A DNA stretch of 64,000 bases from Desulfuribacillus stibiiarsenatis (GCF_001742305.1 NZ_MJAT01000012.1:186001-250000); one strand, 5' to 3'. Positions 28,287-37,930 are shown, counted from the stretch's first letter. Numbers and translations: made by a program. The notes: generated by a model not told the origin, from the letters alone.

Positions 28287-28817
28287 TTGAAGATTCGAAT
28301 TGATGAGGCTTATGAAGTAACGCGAGAGCATGAGCATATTGAAACAACGATTGAATTAGGAGAATTATCAGGGTACCCAAATATTGTGAAAATCTCTCCA
28401 GTACATGTTGTTATAGATGTAATGAATCCTAAGTCTGGGAACTACCGTGTTACTGGTGAAATTAATACCGAAGTGAGTTTGACTTGTAGCAAATGCTTAG
28501 ATCAAATCACGGTTGCAATGAATCCAAAGCTAAATGAATTGTTTGTCCAAAATGAGCAAGTGATCTCTGAGTTTGAAGAGGACTCTAAAGATGACTATAA
28601 CTACATAGTTGGACAAGAGATTGATTTAATACCGTTTATTACACAGGAAATTTTGTTGAGTTTACCTATGAAGCCAGTTTGTAAATCGAATTGCCAAGGG
28701 CTATGTCCTGTTTGTGGGATTAACAAAAACGAATTTACATGTAGTTGCAAAACGGAACGTATTGATCCTCGGTTAGCGGGTCTAGCTGATTTGCTAAAGA
28801 ATCAGTCTAGTGACTAA
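28287..28817 (+). CDS. yceD: DUF177 protein YceD/YlbN (23S rRNA accumulation factor)
   Basis: The DUF177 family is linked to 23S rRNA accumulation and is typically encoded upstream of rpmF. The 176 residues have a CSKCLDQ zinc-like pair in the middle and the C-terminal CKSNCQGLCPVCGINKNEFTCSC cysteine cluster, quoted here as its separate parts: CKSNCQGLCPVCG, then TCSC. The start is TTG at 28287 behind GAGGTGAG; an upstream frame from 28263 starts within the promoter region. A consensus promoter drives it together with rpmF. Confidence 0.88.
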   Translation: MKIRIDEAYEVTREHEHIETTIELGELSGYPNIVKISPVHVVIDVMNPKSGNYRVTGEINTEVSLTCSKCLDQITVAMNPKLNELFVQNEQVISEFEEDSKDDYNYIVGQEIDLIPFITQEILLSLPMKPVCKSNCQGLCPVCGINKNEFTCSCKTERIDPRLAGLADLLKNQSSD

Positions 28818-28861
28818 TTAGATTTTAAAAATTGACTTCGTATTTTAAGGAGGTGGAAAGT

Positions 28862-29035
28862 ATGGCAGTACCTTTTAGAAGAACGTCGAAAACGCGTAAA
28901 AATAAGCGTCGTACTCATTTTAAACTTTCTGTACCTGGTATGGTAGAGTGCCCACAGTGCCACGAAATGAAACTATCACATCGTGTATGCAAAAGCTGTG
29001 GCTTTTATAAAGAACGCGAAGTTGTTAGTAAGTAA
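28862..29035 (+). CDS. rpmF: 50S ribosomal protein L32
   Basis: This 57-residue protein is L32. It begins [20 protein letters not shown] and carries a zinc ribbon with CPQCH and CKSCG pairs, so it is the C+ zinc-binding form. An AAGGAGGTG site precedes the ATG at 28862. It is the second gene of the yceD-rpmF unit, closed by a terminator. Confidence 0.96.
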   Translation: MAVPFRRTSKTRKNKRRTHFKLSVPGMVECPQCHEMKLSHRVCKSCGFYKEREVVSK

Positions 29036-29062
29036 AGCAAAGGACATTCCTTTGCTTTTTTT
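29034..29062 (+). terminator. Terminator after rpmF
   Basis: AAAGCAAAGG and CCTTTGCTTT pair exactly around a 5-base loop and end in a long T run. It overlaps the rpmF stop codon. Confidence 0.9.
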
Positions 29063-29063
29063 C

Positions 29064-29092
29064 TTGCTTTTTTTTTAGATTTTCATTATACT
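29064..29092 (+). promoter_or_regulatory. Probable promoter of the fapR-fab operon
   Basis: TTGCTT and TATACT are separated by 17 bases. The FapR operator begins 4 bases after the -10 box, so a bound repressor would cover the start site. Confidence 0.55.
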
Positions 29093-29095
29093 GAA

Positions 29096-29112
29096 TTATG
29101 ACCTAGTAATAA
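29096..29112 (+). promoter_or_regulatory. FapR operator
   Basis: TTATGACCTAGTAATAA agrees at 14 of 17 positions with the FapR box as I recall it (TTAGTACCTAGTACTAA) and is nearly palindromic. It lies between a promoter and fapR, as expected for malonyl-CoA-relieved autoregulation of fatty acid synthesis genes. Confidence 0.72.
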
Positions 29113-29149
29113 AACGTAGCTCATAATAATATAGGGAAGATGGGGTAGT

Positions 29150-29719
29150 ATGAAAAAACTCTCCAAACAAGAAAGGCATATACTATTATGTCGGAAAATT
29201 GAAGAAATTCCGTTCTTAACAGATGAAGCGTTAGCTGAAGAATTTGATGTAAGCGTTCCCACGATACGCCTGGACCGATTGACGTTGGGTATCCCTGAAT
29301 TACGGGAAAGAATGAAGCACATGGCGGAAGAAAACCTCAATAAAGTGAAATCCCTACATATAAACGAAGTAATTGGTGACGTATTAGACTTGCAGCTAAA
29401 TAGTAGTGCCATTTCGATTTTAGAAATACAAAAGTCTCATGTTTTGCAAAAAAATAAAATTGCGCGAGGCCATTATTTGTTTGCGCAAGCAAATTCTTTG
29501 GCTGTAGCTGTGATTGATGCAGATGTAGTAGTAACTGCTTCTGCAAATATTAGATTCCTACGCCCAGTGTACCTTGGGGAGAAATGTGTCGCTAAGGCAG
29601 CTGTGGTTTCGGAAAACTCGTTAAAAGGTAGTTTCACGGTGAAGGTAACAATATTTGTAAATAATGAACAGGTATTTGAAGGAGATTTTAAAGTGGCCAA
29701 ATATTTAGATGGTAAATAA
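29150..29719 (+). CDS. fapR: Fatty acid/phospholipid synthesis repressor FapR
   Basis: FapR represses lipid synthesis genes until malonyl-CoA accumulates. The 189 residues have an N-terminal DeoR-like helix-turn-helix (LTDEALAEEFDVSVPTIRLD), a linker helix, and a hot-dog effector domain from about residue 75 (NKIARGHYLFAQANSLAVAV). A matching operator sits just upstream, and plsX and the fab genes follow directly, so it regulates its own operon. Confidence 0.95.
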   Translation: MKKLSKQERHILLCRKIEEIPFLTDEALAEEFDVSVPTIRLDRLTLGIPELRERMKHMAEENLNKVKSLHINEVIGDVLDLQLNSSAISILEIQKSHVLQKNKIARGHYLFAQANSLAVAVIDADVVVTASANIRFLRPVYLGEKCVAKAAVVSENSLKGSFTVKVTIFVNNEQVFEGDFKVAKYLDGK

Positions 29720-29734
29720 TAGGAGGTCAATGAA

Positions 29735-30739
29735 ATGCGAATTGCAATTGATGCAATGGGTGGCGACCACGCCCCGAAAGAAATAGTTTATGGAACTATT
29801 GAATCAGCCCAGAAGAATCCGCATATAACTTTTATAGTAGTGGGACAAGAAAACAAAATACGAGAATATATTGATAAAGACCTCAAAAATGTAGAAATTA
29901 TACATGCCACGGAAGTAATTGAAGTAGATGAGGAACCTGTGAAAGCGTTGAAGAAAAAGAAAGATGCTTCCATGGTTGTAGCTGCAAAGCTTGTCAAAGA
30001 AAAACGAGCGGATGCAATGATCACCGCAGGGAATACAGGTGCTTTTATGGCTTCAGGACTGTTGACGATTGGGAGGCTACCAGGTGTTGTACGACCTGCT
30101 TTAGCTCCGGTATTTCCATCGACAAAGGGTTCAGGTACGTTAGTATTAGATGTCGGTGCCAATATGGATGCGAAACCTGAATACTTAGTGCAACATGCAA
30201 TGCTTGGTAGTATCTATATGAGCAAGATGCTTGGCATTACGACACCCCGCGTCGGTCTTCTGAATATAGGCAGTGAACCTAGTAAAGGGAATGAGTTGCT
30301 TAAGGCCGTATATAAAATGCTAGAAGAGTCTAATTTGAACTTTATTGGCAATATTGAAGCTAGGGACATCATGGAAGGATCTTGTGATGTGTTAGTATGT
30401 GATGGATTTACAGGAAACATTTTATTGAAAACAGCAGAGGGTGTCGCTTCTACAATTTTTAATAGCTTGAAGCGAGAAATTAAAGGTTCTGTTTTCAGTA
30501 AACTCGGTGGTTTATTGCTACTACCGGCGTTTAAACGTTTGAAAAAAGGCTTAGATTATCGCGAATACGGTGGCGCACCTTTGTTGGGAGTGAAAGGCGC
30601 TTGTATTAAGAGTCATGGTTCGTCAGATCGAATGGCAATTATGAATGCGATTAATCAGGCCAAAATGTTTATAGAAAAAGGTACTTTAGATGAAATGGCT
30701 AGGGAGTTAACGAACAGGAGTGACACGATTGAAGAATAG
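29735..30739 (+). CDS. plsX: Phosphate acyltransferase PlsX
   Basis: PlsX makes acyl-phosphate from acyl-ACP for phospholipid synthesis. The start MRIAIDAMGGDHAPKE is diagnostic, with ITAGNTGAFMASGL and LDVGANMDAKPE further on. The 334 residues are full length. It is the second gene of the FapR operon, and its 3' end overlaps the fabH start by 11 bases. Confidence 0.97.
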   Translation: MRIAIDAMGGDHAPKEIVYGTIESAQKNPHITFIVVGQENKIREYIDKDLKNVEIIHATEVIEVDEEPVKALKKKKDASMVVAAKLVKEKRADAMITAGNTGAFMASGLLTIGRLPGVVRPALAPVFPSTKGSGTLVLDVGANMDAKPEYLVQHAMLGSIYMSKMLGITTPRVGLLNIGSEPSKGNELLKAVYKMLEESNLNFIGNIEARDIMEGSCDVLVCDGFTGNILLKTAEGVASTIFNSLKREIKGSVFSKLGGLLLLPAFKRLKKGLDYREYGGAPLLGVKGACIKSHGSSDRMAIMNAINQAKMFIEKGTLDEMARELTNRSDTIEE

Positions 30740-31715
30740 AAATGTGGGTATCATTGGCACTGGATCATTCCTGCCTGCCAAAACGATAACTAACAAAGAC
30801 TTAGAAACATTGGTGGATACAACAGACGAATGGATACGCTCTAGAACAGGTATAGAAGAAAGACGCATGGTAGAAGAGTCTGTGGCAGCATCAGATTTAG
30901 GTGTAGAGGCAGCTAAAAAAGCCTTAGAAGATGCGAATATATCCGCTGAAGAAATCGATCTTATCATTGTAGCGACTTTAACTCCAGACTATACATTCCC
31001 AAGTACGGCTTGTATCGTGCAAGAGAAATTAGGCGCGAAGAAAGCAGCCGCATTTGACTTATCTGCTGCTTGTTCAGGTTTCATATATGGACTTGCAACA
31101 GGTGCTCAATTTATTGCAACAGGACTTTATAAATACGTCTTAGTCATTGGTAGTGAGACTATTTCTAAAATTCTGAATTGGGAAGACCGTGGTACTTGTG
31201 TGTTGTTTGGTGATGGGGCAGGAGCATGTGTATTAGGGCCTGTAGAAGATGGTAAAGGATTTCAGTCGTTTGTTTTGGGTTCTGATGGAAGTGGAGCTGA
31301 GTTACTAAGTCAACCATCTAGTGGCTCGAAACTTCCGATAACCAGTGAAACGATTGCAAACAAAGAGAATACGTTGAAAATGGTTGGAAGTGAAGTGTTT
31401 AAGTTCGCAGTGCGTGTAATGGGCCAAGTGTCAGAAGAAGCAGTTGAGAAAGCTGGACTCAATAAAGAGGATATAGATTTTTTTGTACCACATCAGGCAA
31501 ACATTCGAATCATTGAACCAGCAATGAAACGCTTAGGCTTAGGTATGGATAAAGCGTATATTAATCTACACAAATATGGAAACATGTCTTCGGCATCAAT
31601 ACCTGTGGCTTTAGATGAAGCTTTACAATCAGGTAGTATTAAAAAAGGCGATAATGTACTTTTAGTAGGATTCGGTGCCGGCTTAACATGGGGTGCCACA
31701 GTTGTAAAAATGTAA
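30729..31715 (+). CDS. fabH: 3-oxoacyl-ACP synthase III (FabH)
   Basis: FabH condenses an acyl-CoA primer with malonyl-ACP to start fatty acid synthesis. The catalytic triad is visible in DLSAACSGF (Cys), VPHQANIRI (His) and HKYGNMSSASIP (Asn). The TTG at 30729 is favoured because AGGAG lies about 9 bases upstream, while a GTG at 30720 abuts that site. At 328 residues it is standard. In B. subtilis the fabH genes are elsewhere; here one is inside the FapR operon. Confidence 0.96.
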   Translation: MKNRNVGIIGTGSFLPAKTITNKDLETLVDTTDEWIRSRTGIEERRMVEESVAASDLGVEAAKKALEDANISAEEIDLIIVATLTPDYTFPSTACIVQEKLGAKKAAAFDLSAACSGFIYGLATGAQFIATGLYKYVLVIGSETISKILNWEDRGTCVLFGDGAGACVLGPVEDGKGFQSFVLGSDGSGAELLSQPSSGSKLPITSETIANKENTLKMVGSEVFKFAVRVMGQVSEEAVEKAGLNKEDIDFFVPHQANIRIIEPAMKRLGLGMDKAYINLHKYGNMSSASIPVALDEALQSGSIKKGDNVLLVGFGAGLTWGATVVKM

Positions 31716-31741
31716 TGATTCGTTATTATGGAGGGTGCTAA

Positions 31742-32692
31742 ATGAAAACTAGAATTACGGAATTATTAGGAATTCAATATCCAATTATTCAAGGTGGTAT
31801 GGCTTGGATTGCAAATGGTGACCTTGCTGCTGCAGTATCAAAGGCTGGTGGACTTGGAACAATCGGTGCTGGTAGTGCTCCGGCAGAATGGGTACGTGGC
31901 GAAATTCGCAAAATTAAACAATTAACAGATCGTCCATTTGCAGTTAATATTATGCTACTATCACCGCATGCTAAAGATGTAGTAGATGTTGTCATTGAAG
32001 AGAAAGTACCTATCGTTACTACAGGTGCAGGTAATCCAGGAATTTATATGAAACAATTGCAGGAATCTGGTACGAAGGTAATTCCGGTTGTTCCATCAGT
32101 AGCATTAGCGAAAAGACTCGAAAAGCTTGGCGTAGATGCAATTATCGTGGAAGGAATGGAAGCAGGAGGACATATCGGCGAATTAACAACAATGGTTTTA
32201 GTTCCTCAGGTTGTAGATGCTGTTCAGATTCCCGTGATAGCAGCAGGAGGAATTGCTGACGGTAGAGGTGTTGTGGCTGCCCTTGCATTAGGAGCAGAAG
32301 GGGTTCAAATCGGAACACGTTTTATTGTAGCAAAGGAGTGTACGGCTCCTCATATTAATTATAAACAAGCAATAATTAGAGCGAATGATCGCGATACAGT
32401 AGTTACAGGTCGACCTACAGGACACCCAGTACGTGTAATTCGTAATAAATTATCAAGAGAGTTTATGGAACTAGAAAGAAGCGGTGCATCTGCTGAAGAA
32501 CTAGAGAAATTTGGCATTGGCAAATATCGAATTGCTGTTGAAGGCGACATTGATAAAGGTTCAATCCTTGCAGGACAAATTGCAGGCATGGTCACCAAAG
32601 AAGAAACAGTGGCAGAAATCATTCAAGATATTATGGCGACGACAGAAACTACATTAAATCGTGTCCGTAATGCAGGTATGGAGGCACGCTAG
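31742..32692 (+). CDS. fabK: Enoyl-ACP reductase II (FabK)
   Basis: FabK is the FMN-dependent, triclosan-insensitive enoyl-ACP reductase that finishes each elongation cycle. The 316-residue TIM-barrel protein has IIQGGMAWIANGDLAAAVS, AGNPGIYM, the VEGMEAGGHIGE segment with the His typical of FabK, and AAGGIADGRGVVAALALGA. Location between fabH and fabD supports FabK over nitronate monooxygenase, its relative. No FabI or FabL is visible here. Confidence 0.93.
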   Translation: MKTRITELLGIQYPIIQGGMAWIANGDLAAAVSKAGGLGTIGAGSAPAEWVRGEIRKIKQLTDRPFAVNIMLLSPHAKDVVDVVIEEKVPIVTTGAGNPGIYMKQLQESGTKVIPVVPSVALAKRLEKLGVDAIIVEGMEAGGHIGELTTMVLVPQVVDAVQIPVIAAGGIADGRGVVAALALGAEGVQIGTRFIVAKECTAPHINYKQAIIRANDRDTVVTGRPTGHPVRVIRNKLSREFMELERSGASAEELEKFGIGKYRIAVEGDIDKGSILAGQIAGMVTKEETVAEIIQDIMATTETTLNRVRNAGMEAR

Positions 32693-32695
32693 TAT

Positions 32696-33640
32696 ATGGG
32701 TAAAGTAGCATTTGTTTTTCCAGGTCAAGGGTCACAAACGATTGGCATGGGAAAAGAATTCATCGAAAATATTTCTATTGCACAGGAGTTGTTCGAGAAA
32801 GCTGATGAGGTATTAGGTTTTTCTTTAACACAATTATGTTTGGAAGGTCCAGAAGAAGACCTGAAGAAGACATATAATACACAACCAGCCTTATTGACAG
32901 CTAGCATTGCTGCTTTATATGCGATGGAAGCCATGGGCTTACATGTAAAGCCAGATTATGTCGCGGGACACAGTTTAGGTGAGTACTCTGCACTTGTTGC
33001 AGCGAAAGGACTTAAATTTGAGGATGCTGTTCAATTGGTGCGAAAGCGTGGGCAAGCAATGGAAGAGGCAGTCCCTCAAGGGCAAGGTGCGATGAGTGCT
33101 ATTATGGGTATGGATCGAGAGTTGTTACACCAGATATGTGAAGAAGTTTCTAATGACGGTCATTTTGTCCAATTAGCGAATATTAATTGTCCAGGACAAA
33201 TTGTTATCTCAGGACATGTTGATGCAGTGCAAGAAGCTGGTGAAAAAGCGAAAGCACAAGGTGCAAGAAAAGTGATTCCATTAGTAGTAAGCGGCCCTTT
33301 CCATTCTAAATTAATGGTTCCTGCGCAATTGAAATTGAAGGAAGAAATCGCACAACTAACAGTAGAAGATTTGCAAACGCCTTTAGTAGCAAATGTGACT
33401 GCTAATGCAGTCACAAAATCAGAACAAGTTAGGGAATTATTAGTGGAGCAAGTGACATCTTCTGTCCTTTGGGAAGACTCAATCCTATATCTAATTCAAC
33501 AAGGGGTCGATACATTTATAGAAATTGGTCCTGGTAAAGTTTTGTCCGGACTGATTAAGAAAATTGATCGCTCTGTGCAAGTGTTTAACATTGAAGACAT
33601 GGCTTCATTACAGGTTACGAAACAAGGGTTAGGACTCTAA
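32696..33640 (+). CDS. fabD: Malonyl-CoA:ACP transacylase
   Basis: FabD loads malonate onto ACP. The N-terminal VFPGQGSQTIGMGKE, the nucleophile GHSLGEYSALVAA, and GPFHSKLM with the catalytic His are all present in 314 residues. The ATG at 32696 is 3 bases after the fabK stop, with GGAGG about 11 bases upstream inside fabK. Confidence 0.97.
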   Translation: MGKVAFVFPGQGSQTIGMGKEFIENISIAQELFEKADEVLGFSLTQLCLEGPEEDLKKTYNTQPALLTASIAALYAMEAMGLHVKPDYVAGHSLGEYSALVAAKGLKFEDAVQLVRKRGQAMEEAVPQGQGAMSAIMGMDRELLHQICEEVSNDGHFVQLANINCPGQIVISGHVDAVQEAGEKAKAQGARKVIPLVVSGPFHSKLMVPAQLKLKEEIAQLTVEDLQTPLVANVTANAVTKSEQVRELLVEQVTSSVLWEDSILYLIQQGVDTFIEIGPGKVLSGLIKKIDRSVQVFNIEDMASLQVTKQGLGL

Positions 33641-33689
33641 TCAGAGATACACTCAAATTTGAGAGAGTAGTGAATTGAGGAGGGATTAT

Positions 33690-34430
33690 ATGCTAACAAA
33701 TAAAGTAGCACTTGTCACGGGAGGATCTCGTGGTATTGGTCGTGCCGTAGCTCTGGAATTAGCTAAAGAAGGTGCAAAGGTAGTCGTCAATTACGCGGGG
33801 AACGAAGCTAAGGCAGCAGAATTACTAGAAGAAATCAAAGCATTAGGCGGCGAAGGCGCAATTTATAAAGCTGACGTATCAAAGGCAGAAGAAGTCAATA
33901 ATATGGTTGATTTCACATTAGAGACATTCGGTTCTATTGATATTTTAGTGAATAATGCAGGGGTTACTAGAGATAATCTCTTAATGAGAATGAAAGACTC
34001 TGAATGGGATGAGGTCATTGACATCAACTTAAAGGGAGTGTTCTATTGCTTAAAAGCAGTAACACGACCGATGATGAAACAGAAATCAGGCTGCATTATT
34101 AACATTGCATCGGTTGTGGGGATATCTGGTAATGCGGGTCAGGCGAATTATGTAGCAGCAAAAGCAGGTGTTATTGGTCTTACAAAAACCGCAGCTAAGG
34201 AATTAGCTCCAAGAGGAATTACTGTGAATGCTATTGCGCCAGGCTTTATAGAAACAGATATGACTGACAAATTAAATGAAGAAATTAAGTCACTAATCGC
34301 AAAACAGATTCCACTTGGGACGATGGGAAAGCCGGAAGATATAGCGCATGCAGTAGCGTTTTTAAGCTCTGATAAAGCAAGATATATTACTGGCCAAGTA
34401 CTAGTAGTTGACGGCGGAATGGTGATGTAA
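33690..34430 (+). CDS. fabG: 3-oxoacyl-ACP reductase FabG
   Basis: FabG reduces 3-oxoacyl-ACP with NADPH. It is a short-chain dehydrogenase with the cofactor motif [22 protein letters not shown], the catalytic Ser in [13 protein letters not shown] and YVAAKAG. The C-terminus ends VVDGGMVM as usual. The ATG at 33690 follows GAGGAGGG. Its 246 residues are full length. Confidence 0.97.
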   Translation: MLTNKVALVTGGSRGIGRAVALELAKEGAKVVVNYAGNEAKAAELLEEIKALGGEGAIYKADVSKAEEVNNMVDFTLETFGSIDILVNNAGVTRDNLLMRMKDSEWDEVIDINLKGVFYCLKAVTRPMMKQKSGCIINIASVVGISGNAGQANYVAAKAGVIGLTKTAAKELAPRGITVNAIAPGFIETDMTDKLNEEIKSLIAKQIPLGTMGKPEDIAHAVAFLSSDKARYITGQVLVVDGGMVM

Positions 34431-34457
34431 TTATAATACTTGAGAGGAGGTGAACTC

Positions 34458-34691
34458 ATGTCTGATGTATTTGGTCGAGTAAAGCAAATTATCGTTGATC
34501 GTTTAGGGGCTGACGATGCAGAAATAACTTTAGAAGCTTCTTTTAAAGACGACTTAAACGCAGATTCTTTAGATGTTGTTGAACTAGTTATGGAACTAGA
34601 AGACGAGTTTGATATGGAGATTTCTGACGAAGATGCTGAAAAGATTACAACTGTTGGGGAAGCTGTAAGGTACATTGAAGCAAAAATCTAG
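34458..34691 (+). CDS. acpP: Acyl carrier protein
   Basis: ACP carries acyl intermediates on a phosphopantetheine arm. The attachment serine is in [20 protein letters not shown], a near-exact family motif. The 77-residue acidic protein starts at the ATG at 34458 behind GAGGAGGTG. A terminator follows, which separates acpP from fabF. Confidence 0.97.
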   Translation: MSDVFGRVKQIIVDRLGADDAEITLEASFKDDLNADSLDVVELVMELEDEFDMEISDEDAEKITTVGEAVRYIEAKI

Positions 34692-34702
34692 TTATTACAT
34701 AT

Positions 34703-34729
34703 GTCCCGTAATCTAATTGCGGGACTTTT
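34703..34729 (+). terminator. Terminator after acpP
   Basis: GTCCCGTAAT and ATTGCGGGAC form a 10-bp stem (one G-U) with a 3-base loop, followed by TTTT. It may lower fabF expression relative to acpP unless fabF has its own promoter in the following 85 bases. Confidence 0.75.
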
Positions 34730-34816
34730 GTATAATCAATCAAGAATATATCTCTCAAAAGAGTACTCATATATGTTTATATTTCTACTATTGACTTGAG
34801 AAGAAGAGGTGAATCA

Positions 34817-36058
34817 ATGAAAAAGCGCGTAGTAGTAACTGGGTTAGGTGCGTTAACGCCGATTGGCAATGATGTAGAAAGTTTTTGGGAAGGACTAAAA
34901 ACTGGAAGGTCTGGTGTTGGTCTAATCGAGAAATTTGATACGACAGAATATCCGACTAAGATTGGAGCTGAAATTAAAGGCTTTAATCCGGAGGATTTTA
35001 TCGACAAAAAAGAAGTAAAGCGTATGGACCGTTTCGTTCAATTTGCTGTAGCAGCTGCTAAAATGGCAATACAAGATGCGAATTTAACGATTTCTGATGA
35101 AAATAACGAGCGCATTGGAGTATATATTGGTTCTGGAATTGGTGGTCTAGAAACCTGGGAAAACCAATATAACGTACTTCTAGAAAAAGGGCCGAAGAGA
35201 GTCAGTCCATTCTTAATCCCAATGATGATTGCAAACATGGCTTCTGGAGTTGTGTCGATACAGGTTGGCGCGAAGGGACCGAATAGTGCAGCTATATCTG
35301 CTTGCGCAACGGGTACACATTCGATTGGTGATGCGTTTAAAATTATTCAACGTGGCGAAGCTGATGTAATGATTACAGGTGGTACAGAAGCAAGTATTAC
35401 ACCGCTAGGCTATGCGGGTTTCTGTGCAGCTCGTGCAATGTCTACTCGTAATGATGAGCCACAAAAGGCAAGTCGTCCATTCGATAAAGATCGTGATGGT
35501 TTTGTCATGGGTGAAGGTGCTGGAGTAATCGTTCTTGAAAGCTTAGAGCATGCTTTACAACGTGGTGCAACAATCTATGCGGAAATGGCAGGATACGGAC
35601 TTAGTGGCGACGCATATCATTTAACTGCTCCCGCTCCAAATGGTGAAGGCGCAGCTCGTTCGATGAAAATTGCGATTGCTGATGCAGGAATTACTCCTAA
35701 TGAAGTAAGCTACATCAACGCACATGGAACTTCAACAGAATTCAACGATAAGTTCGAAACGATGGCAATCAAGACAGTGTTTGGCGATTATGCGTATGAA
35801 ATTCCAGTAAGTTCCACGAAGTCTATGACTGGCCACTTATTAGGGGCTGCAGGTGGAATCGAAGCAATTGCTTGTGTAAAAGCAATTATGGAGGATATCG
35901 TACCACCAACTATTAATTATGATACACCAGATTCTGAATGTGATTTAGACTATGTACCAAATCAAGTGAGAAAGCATACTGTAGAAGTTGCTATGTCAAA
36001 TTCATTAGGATTTGGTGGTCATAACGCTACGATATGTTTGAAAAAATATAAGCCATAG
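34817..36058 (+). CDS. fabF: 3-oxoacyl-ACP synthase II (FabF)
   Basis: FabF elongates acyl chains with malonyl-ACP. The active-site Cys is in [14 protein letters not shown], and the two His in [11 protein letters not shown] and [15 protein letters not shown]. The ATG at 34817 follows AGAGGTGA. Its 413 residues match the family. Its start lies behind a terminator, so it may be read from a promoter of its own or by read-through. Confidence 0.97.
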   Translation: MKKRVVVTGLGALTPIGNDVESFWEGLKTGRSGVGLIEKFDTTEYPTKIGAEIKGFNPEDFIDKKEVKRMDRFVQFAVAAAKMAIQDANLTISDENNERIGVYIGSGIGGLETWENQYNVLLEKGPKRVSPFLIPMMIANMASGVVSIQVGAKGPNSAAISACATGTHSIGDAFKIIQRGEADVMITGGTEASITPLGYAGFCAARAMSTRNDEPQKASRPFDKDRDGFVMGEGAGVIVLESLEHALQRGATIYAEMAGYGLSGDAYHLTAPAPNGEGAARSMKIAIADAGITPNEVSYINAHGTSTEFNDKFETMAIKTVFGDYAYEIPVSSTKSMTGHLLGAAGGIEAIACVKAIMEDIVPPTINYDTPDSECDLDYVPNQVRKHTVEVAMSNSLGFGGHNATICLKKYKP

Positions 36059-36102
36059 TTTAAAATGGATATAGTTGTCAATCAATTGAATAAACTCGAG
36101 TT

Positions 36103-36133
36103 AAGGAAGTACAGAAATGTGCTTCCTTATTTC
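36103..36133 (+). terminator. Terminator after fabF
   Basis: An 11-bp stem (AAGGAAGTACA with its complement, one G-U pair) is closed by a GAAA tetraloop and followed by ATTTC. It ends the lipid synthesis cluster before rnc. Confidence 0.75.
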
Positions 36134-36188
36134 AATCAAGTTAGCATAATTTAGATGGCATAGAGTTAGAAAGTAAGGGTGTGTTTTT

Positions 36189-36878
36189 ATGAAAAGATTT
36201 GAACTATTACAACATGAGCTTGGAATTCAATTCATTAACAAAAAATTGTTGTATCAAGCATTTACTCACGCATCATATATTAATGAGCACCGTAAAGAAT
36301 TGAAACATGACAATGAGCGGTTAGAGTTTCTAGGGGATGCTGTATTAGAGTTGACAATCAGTGAGCATTTATTTAAATCGTATCCGAAAATGAAGGAAGG
36401 GGATTTAACAAAGCTTAGGGCTGCGATAGTTTGTGAATCTTCTTTAGTCTCTTACGCAATGCAATTAAATTTCGGAGCGTATATTTTATTAGGACGTGGC
36501 GAAGAGAATACAGGCGGACGTAAGCGACCAGCATTATTAGCAGACGTCTTTGAAGCTTTTATAGGAGCGCTCTATCTAGATCAAGGTTTAGGGAGTGTTA
36601 GTCAGTTCTTAGAAAAACACGTGTTTCCATCAATATCACAGGGCCAGTTTAAAGAAGTCCGAGATTATAAGAGTGCATTACAAGAATATGTACAAGAAAA
36701 GGGCATCGGGTTAATAGAATATCGTATTATCAATGAGAAAGGTCCTGCGCATCAAAAGACATTTGTCTCTAGGGTTTTTCTAGATGGACAACCTATTGGT
36801 GAAGGGATGGGTAAAACAAAGAAGGAAGCTGAACAAGAAGCGGCAAATGTAACTTTGAAAATTATCATCAAATCATAA
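36189..36878 (+). CDS. rnc: Ribonuclease III
   Basis: RNase III cuts double-stranded RNA in rRNA and mRNA processing. The signature [13 protein letters not shown] with acidic metal ligands lies at about residue 42, and the second acidic site in [18 protein letters not shown] double-stranded RNA-binding domain fills the C-terminal 70 residues ([11 protein letters not shown]). Its 229 residues are standard. The stop overlaps an ATG of the next frame (TAATG). Confidence 0.97.
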   Translation: MKRFELLQHELGIQFINKKLLYQAFTHASYINEHRKELKHDNERLEFLGDAVLELTISEHLFKSYPKMKEGDLTKLRAAIVCESSLVSYAMQLNFGAYILLGRGEENTGGRKRPALLADVFEAFIGALYLDQGLGSVSQFLEKHVFPSISQGQFKEVRDYKSALQEYVQEKGIGLIEYRIINEKGPAHQKTFVSRVFLDGQPIGEGMGKTKKEAEQEAANVTLKIIIKS

Positions 36879-36892
36879 TGTCAGGTGAATAT

Positions 36893-37930
36893 ATGAGCGA
36901 TAACAAAAAAGAAAAGAAAGTTTCAATATTTGTTCCTCATTTAGGCTGTCCACATGATTGTGCTTACTGTAATCAAGAGAAAATTACAGGCTTAAAGAAA
37001 TCAGTTGTTCGTTCCATCGCCGAAATTGAACAAGAGATTAAAAAGCAGTTGGAATCGATTGATTGTAATCAGAATCATGTAGGTATAGCTTTTTTCGGGG
37101 GCAGCTTTACAGGGCTGCCACATGACTATCAAATACAATTATTAGAGCTCGGGACGAAATACGTTAATCATTATTCTTTACAGGGAATTCGCTTTTCTAC
37201 TAGACCGGATTATATTAATGCAGACGTACTTAAAAACTTACAAGGTTATCCAATTGAGGCAATTGAACTAGGGGTACAATCTTTAGATTCCCAAGTATTA
37301 CAATGCTCAAATCGAGGTCATAGTGTTCAAGATGTGTATCAGGCTGTATCACTGATACGAGAAACTCCGTATTTATTAGGCATTCAATTAATGGTAGGAT
37401 TACCATTTGACTCATTAGAGATCTCAATTAAGACGGCCCAGGAAGTAATTCGTCTTGCGCCAGATTTTGTGAGAATTTATCCGACACTTGTTCTACAGGG
37501 CACAGAGCTAGAGCAATTATATCAAAAGGGTTTATATACACCATGGTCATTACAAGACACTATCGAAAACACAGCAAAAATGGTACGATTATTTTATCAG
37601 TCGAATATCCCGATTATTCGGTTAGGACTACAAGCATCGGAAGAGTTGCAAGAAACAGGTGCTGTCATTGCAGGTCCATATCATCCGAACATCCGACAAT
37701 TGATTGAATCTCAGTATTTCCTTGACCTATTATTAGAGTTATCTACGGATAGTTTTTCCGGTAATGATGACCTCATCTATATATCCATTCATCCATCGGA
37801 TGAGACTGCATTTCGCGGACAAGGAAACCAAAACCTACAATCGTTCATGGATAAGTTTCGTAAGAAGATTATTCTTGTCAAAGATTCTACACAACGGAAG
37901 AAAACATTTTCAATCATTGAATCATTATAA
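36893..37930 (+). CDS. Radical SAM protein, Elp3-like without acetyltransferase domain
   Basis: The [4Fe-4S] motif CPHDCAYC (CxxxCxxC) lies at about residue 23, and the following IAFFGGSFTGLP and LGVQSLDSQVL segments match the Elp3-type radical SAM core. The C-terminal GNAT domain of true Elp3 is absent in these 345 residues. Such proteins are found between rnc and smc in some Bacillota; the substrate is unknown to me. The ATG at 36893 follows AGGTGA; an ATG at 36878 overlapping rnc is an alternative. Confidence 0.82.
   Translation: MSDNKKEKKVSIFVPHLGCPHDCAYCNQEKITGLKKSVVRSIAEIEQEIKKQLESIDCNQNHVGIAFFGGSFTGLPHDYQIQLLELGTKYVNHYSLQGIRFSTRPDYINADVLKNLQGYPIEAIELGVQSLDSQVLQCSNRGHSVQDVYQAVSLIRETPYLLGIQLMVGLPFDSLEISIKTAQEVIRLAPDFVRIYPTLVLQGTELEQLYQKGLYTPWSLQDTIENTAKMVRLFYQSNIPIIRLGLQASEELQETGAVIAGPYHPNIRQLIESQYFLDLLLELSTDSFSGNDDLIYISIHPSDETAFRGQGNQNLQSFMDKFRKKIILVKDSTQRKKTFSIIESL

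Noticed and set aside
29788-30162. 124-residue minus-strand frame inside plsX
   Set aside because: Antisense shadow of plsX with no family motif.
34692-34816. Second FapR operator in front of fabF
   Set aside because: No sequence similar to the 29096-29112 box was found in this gap.
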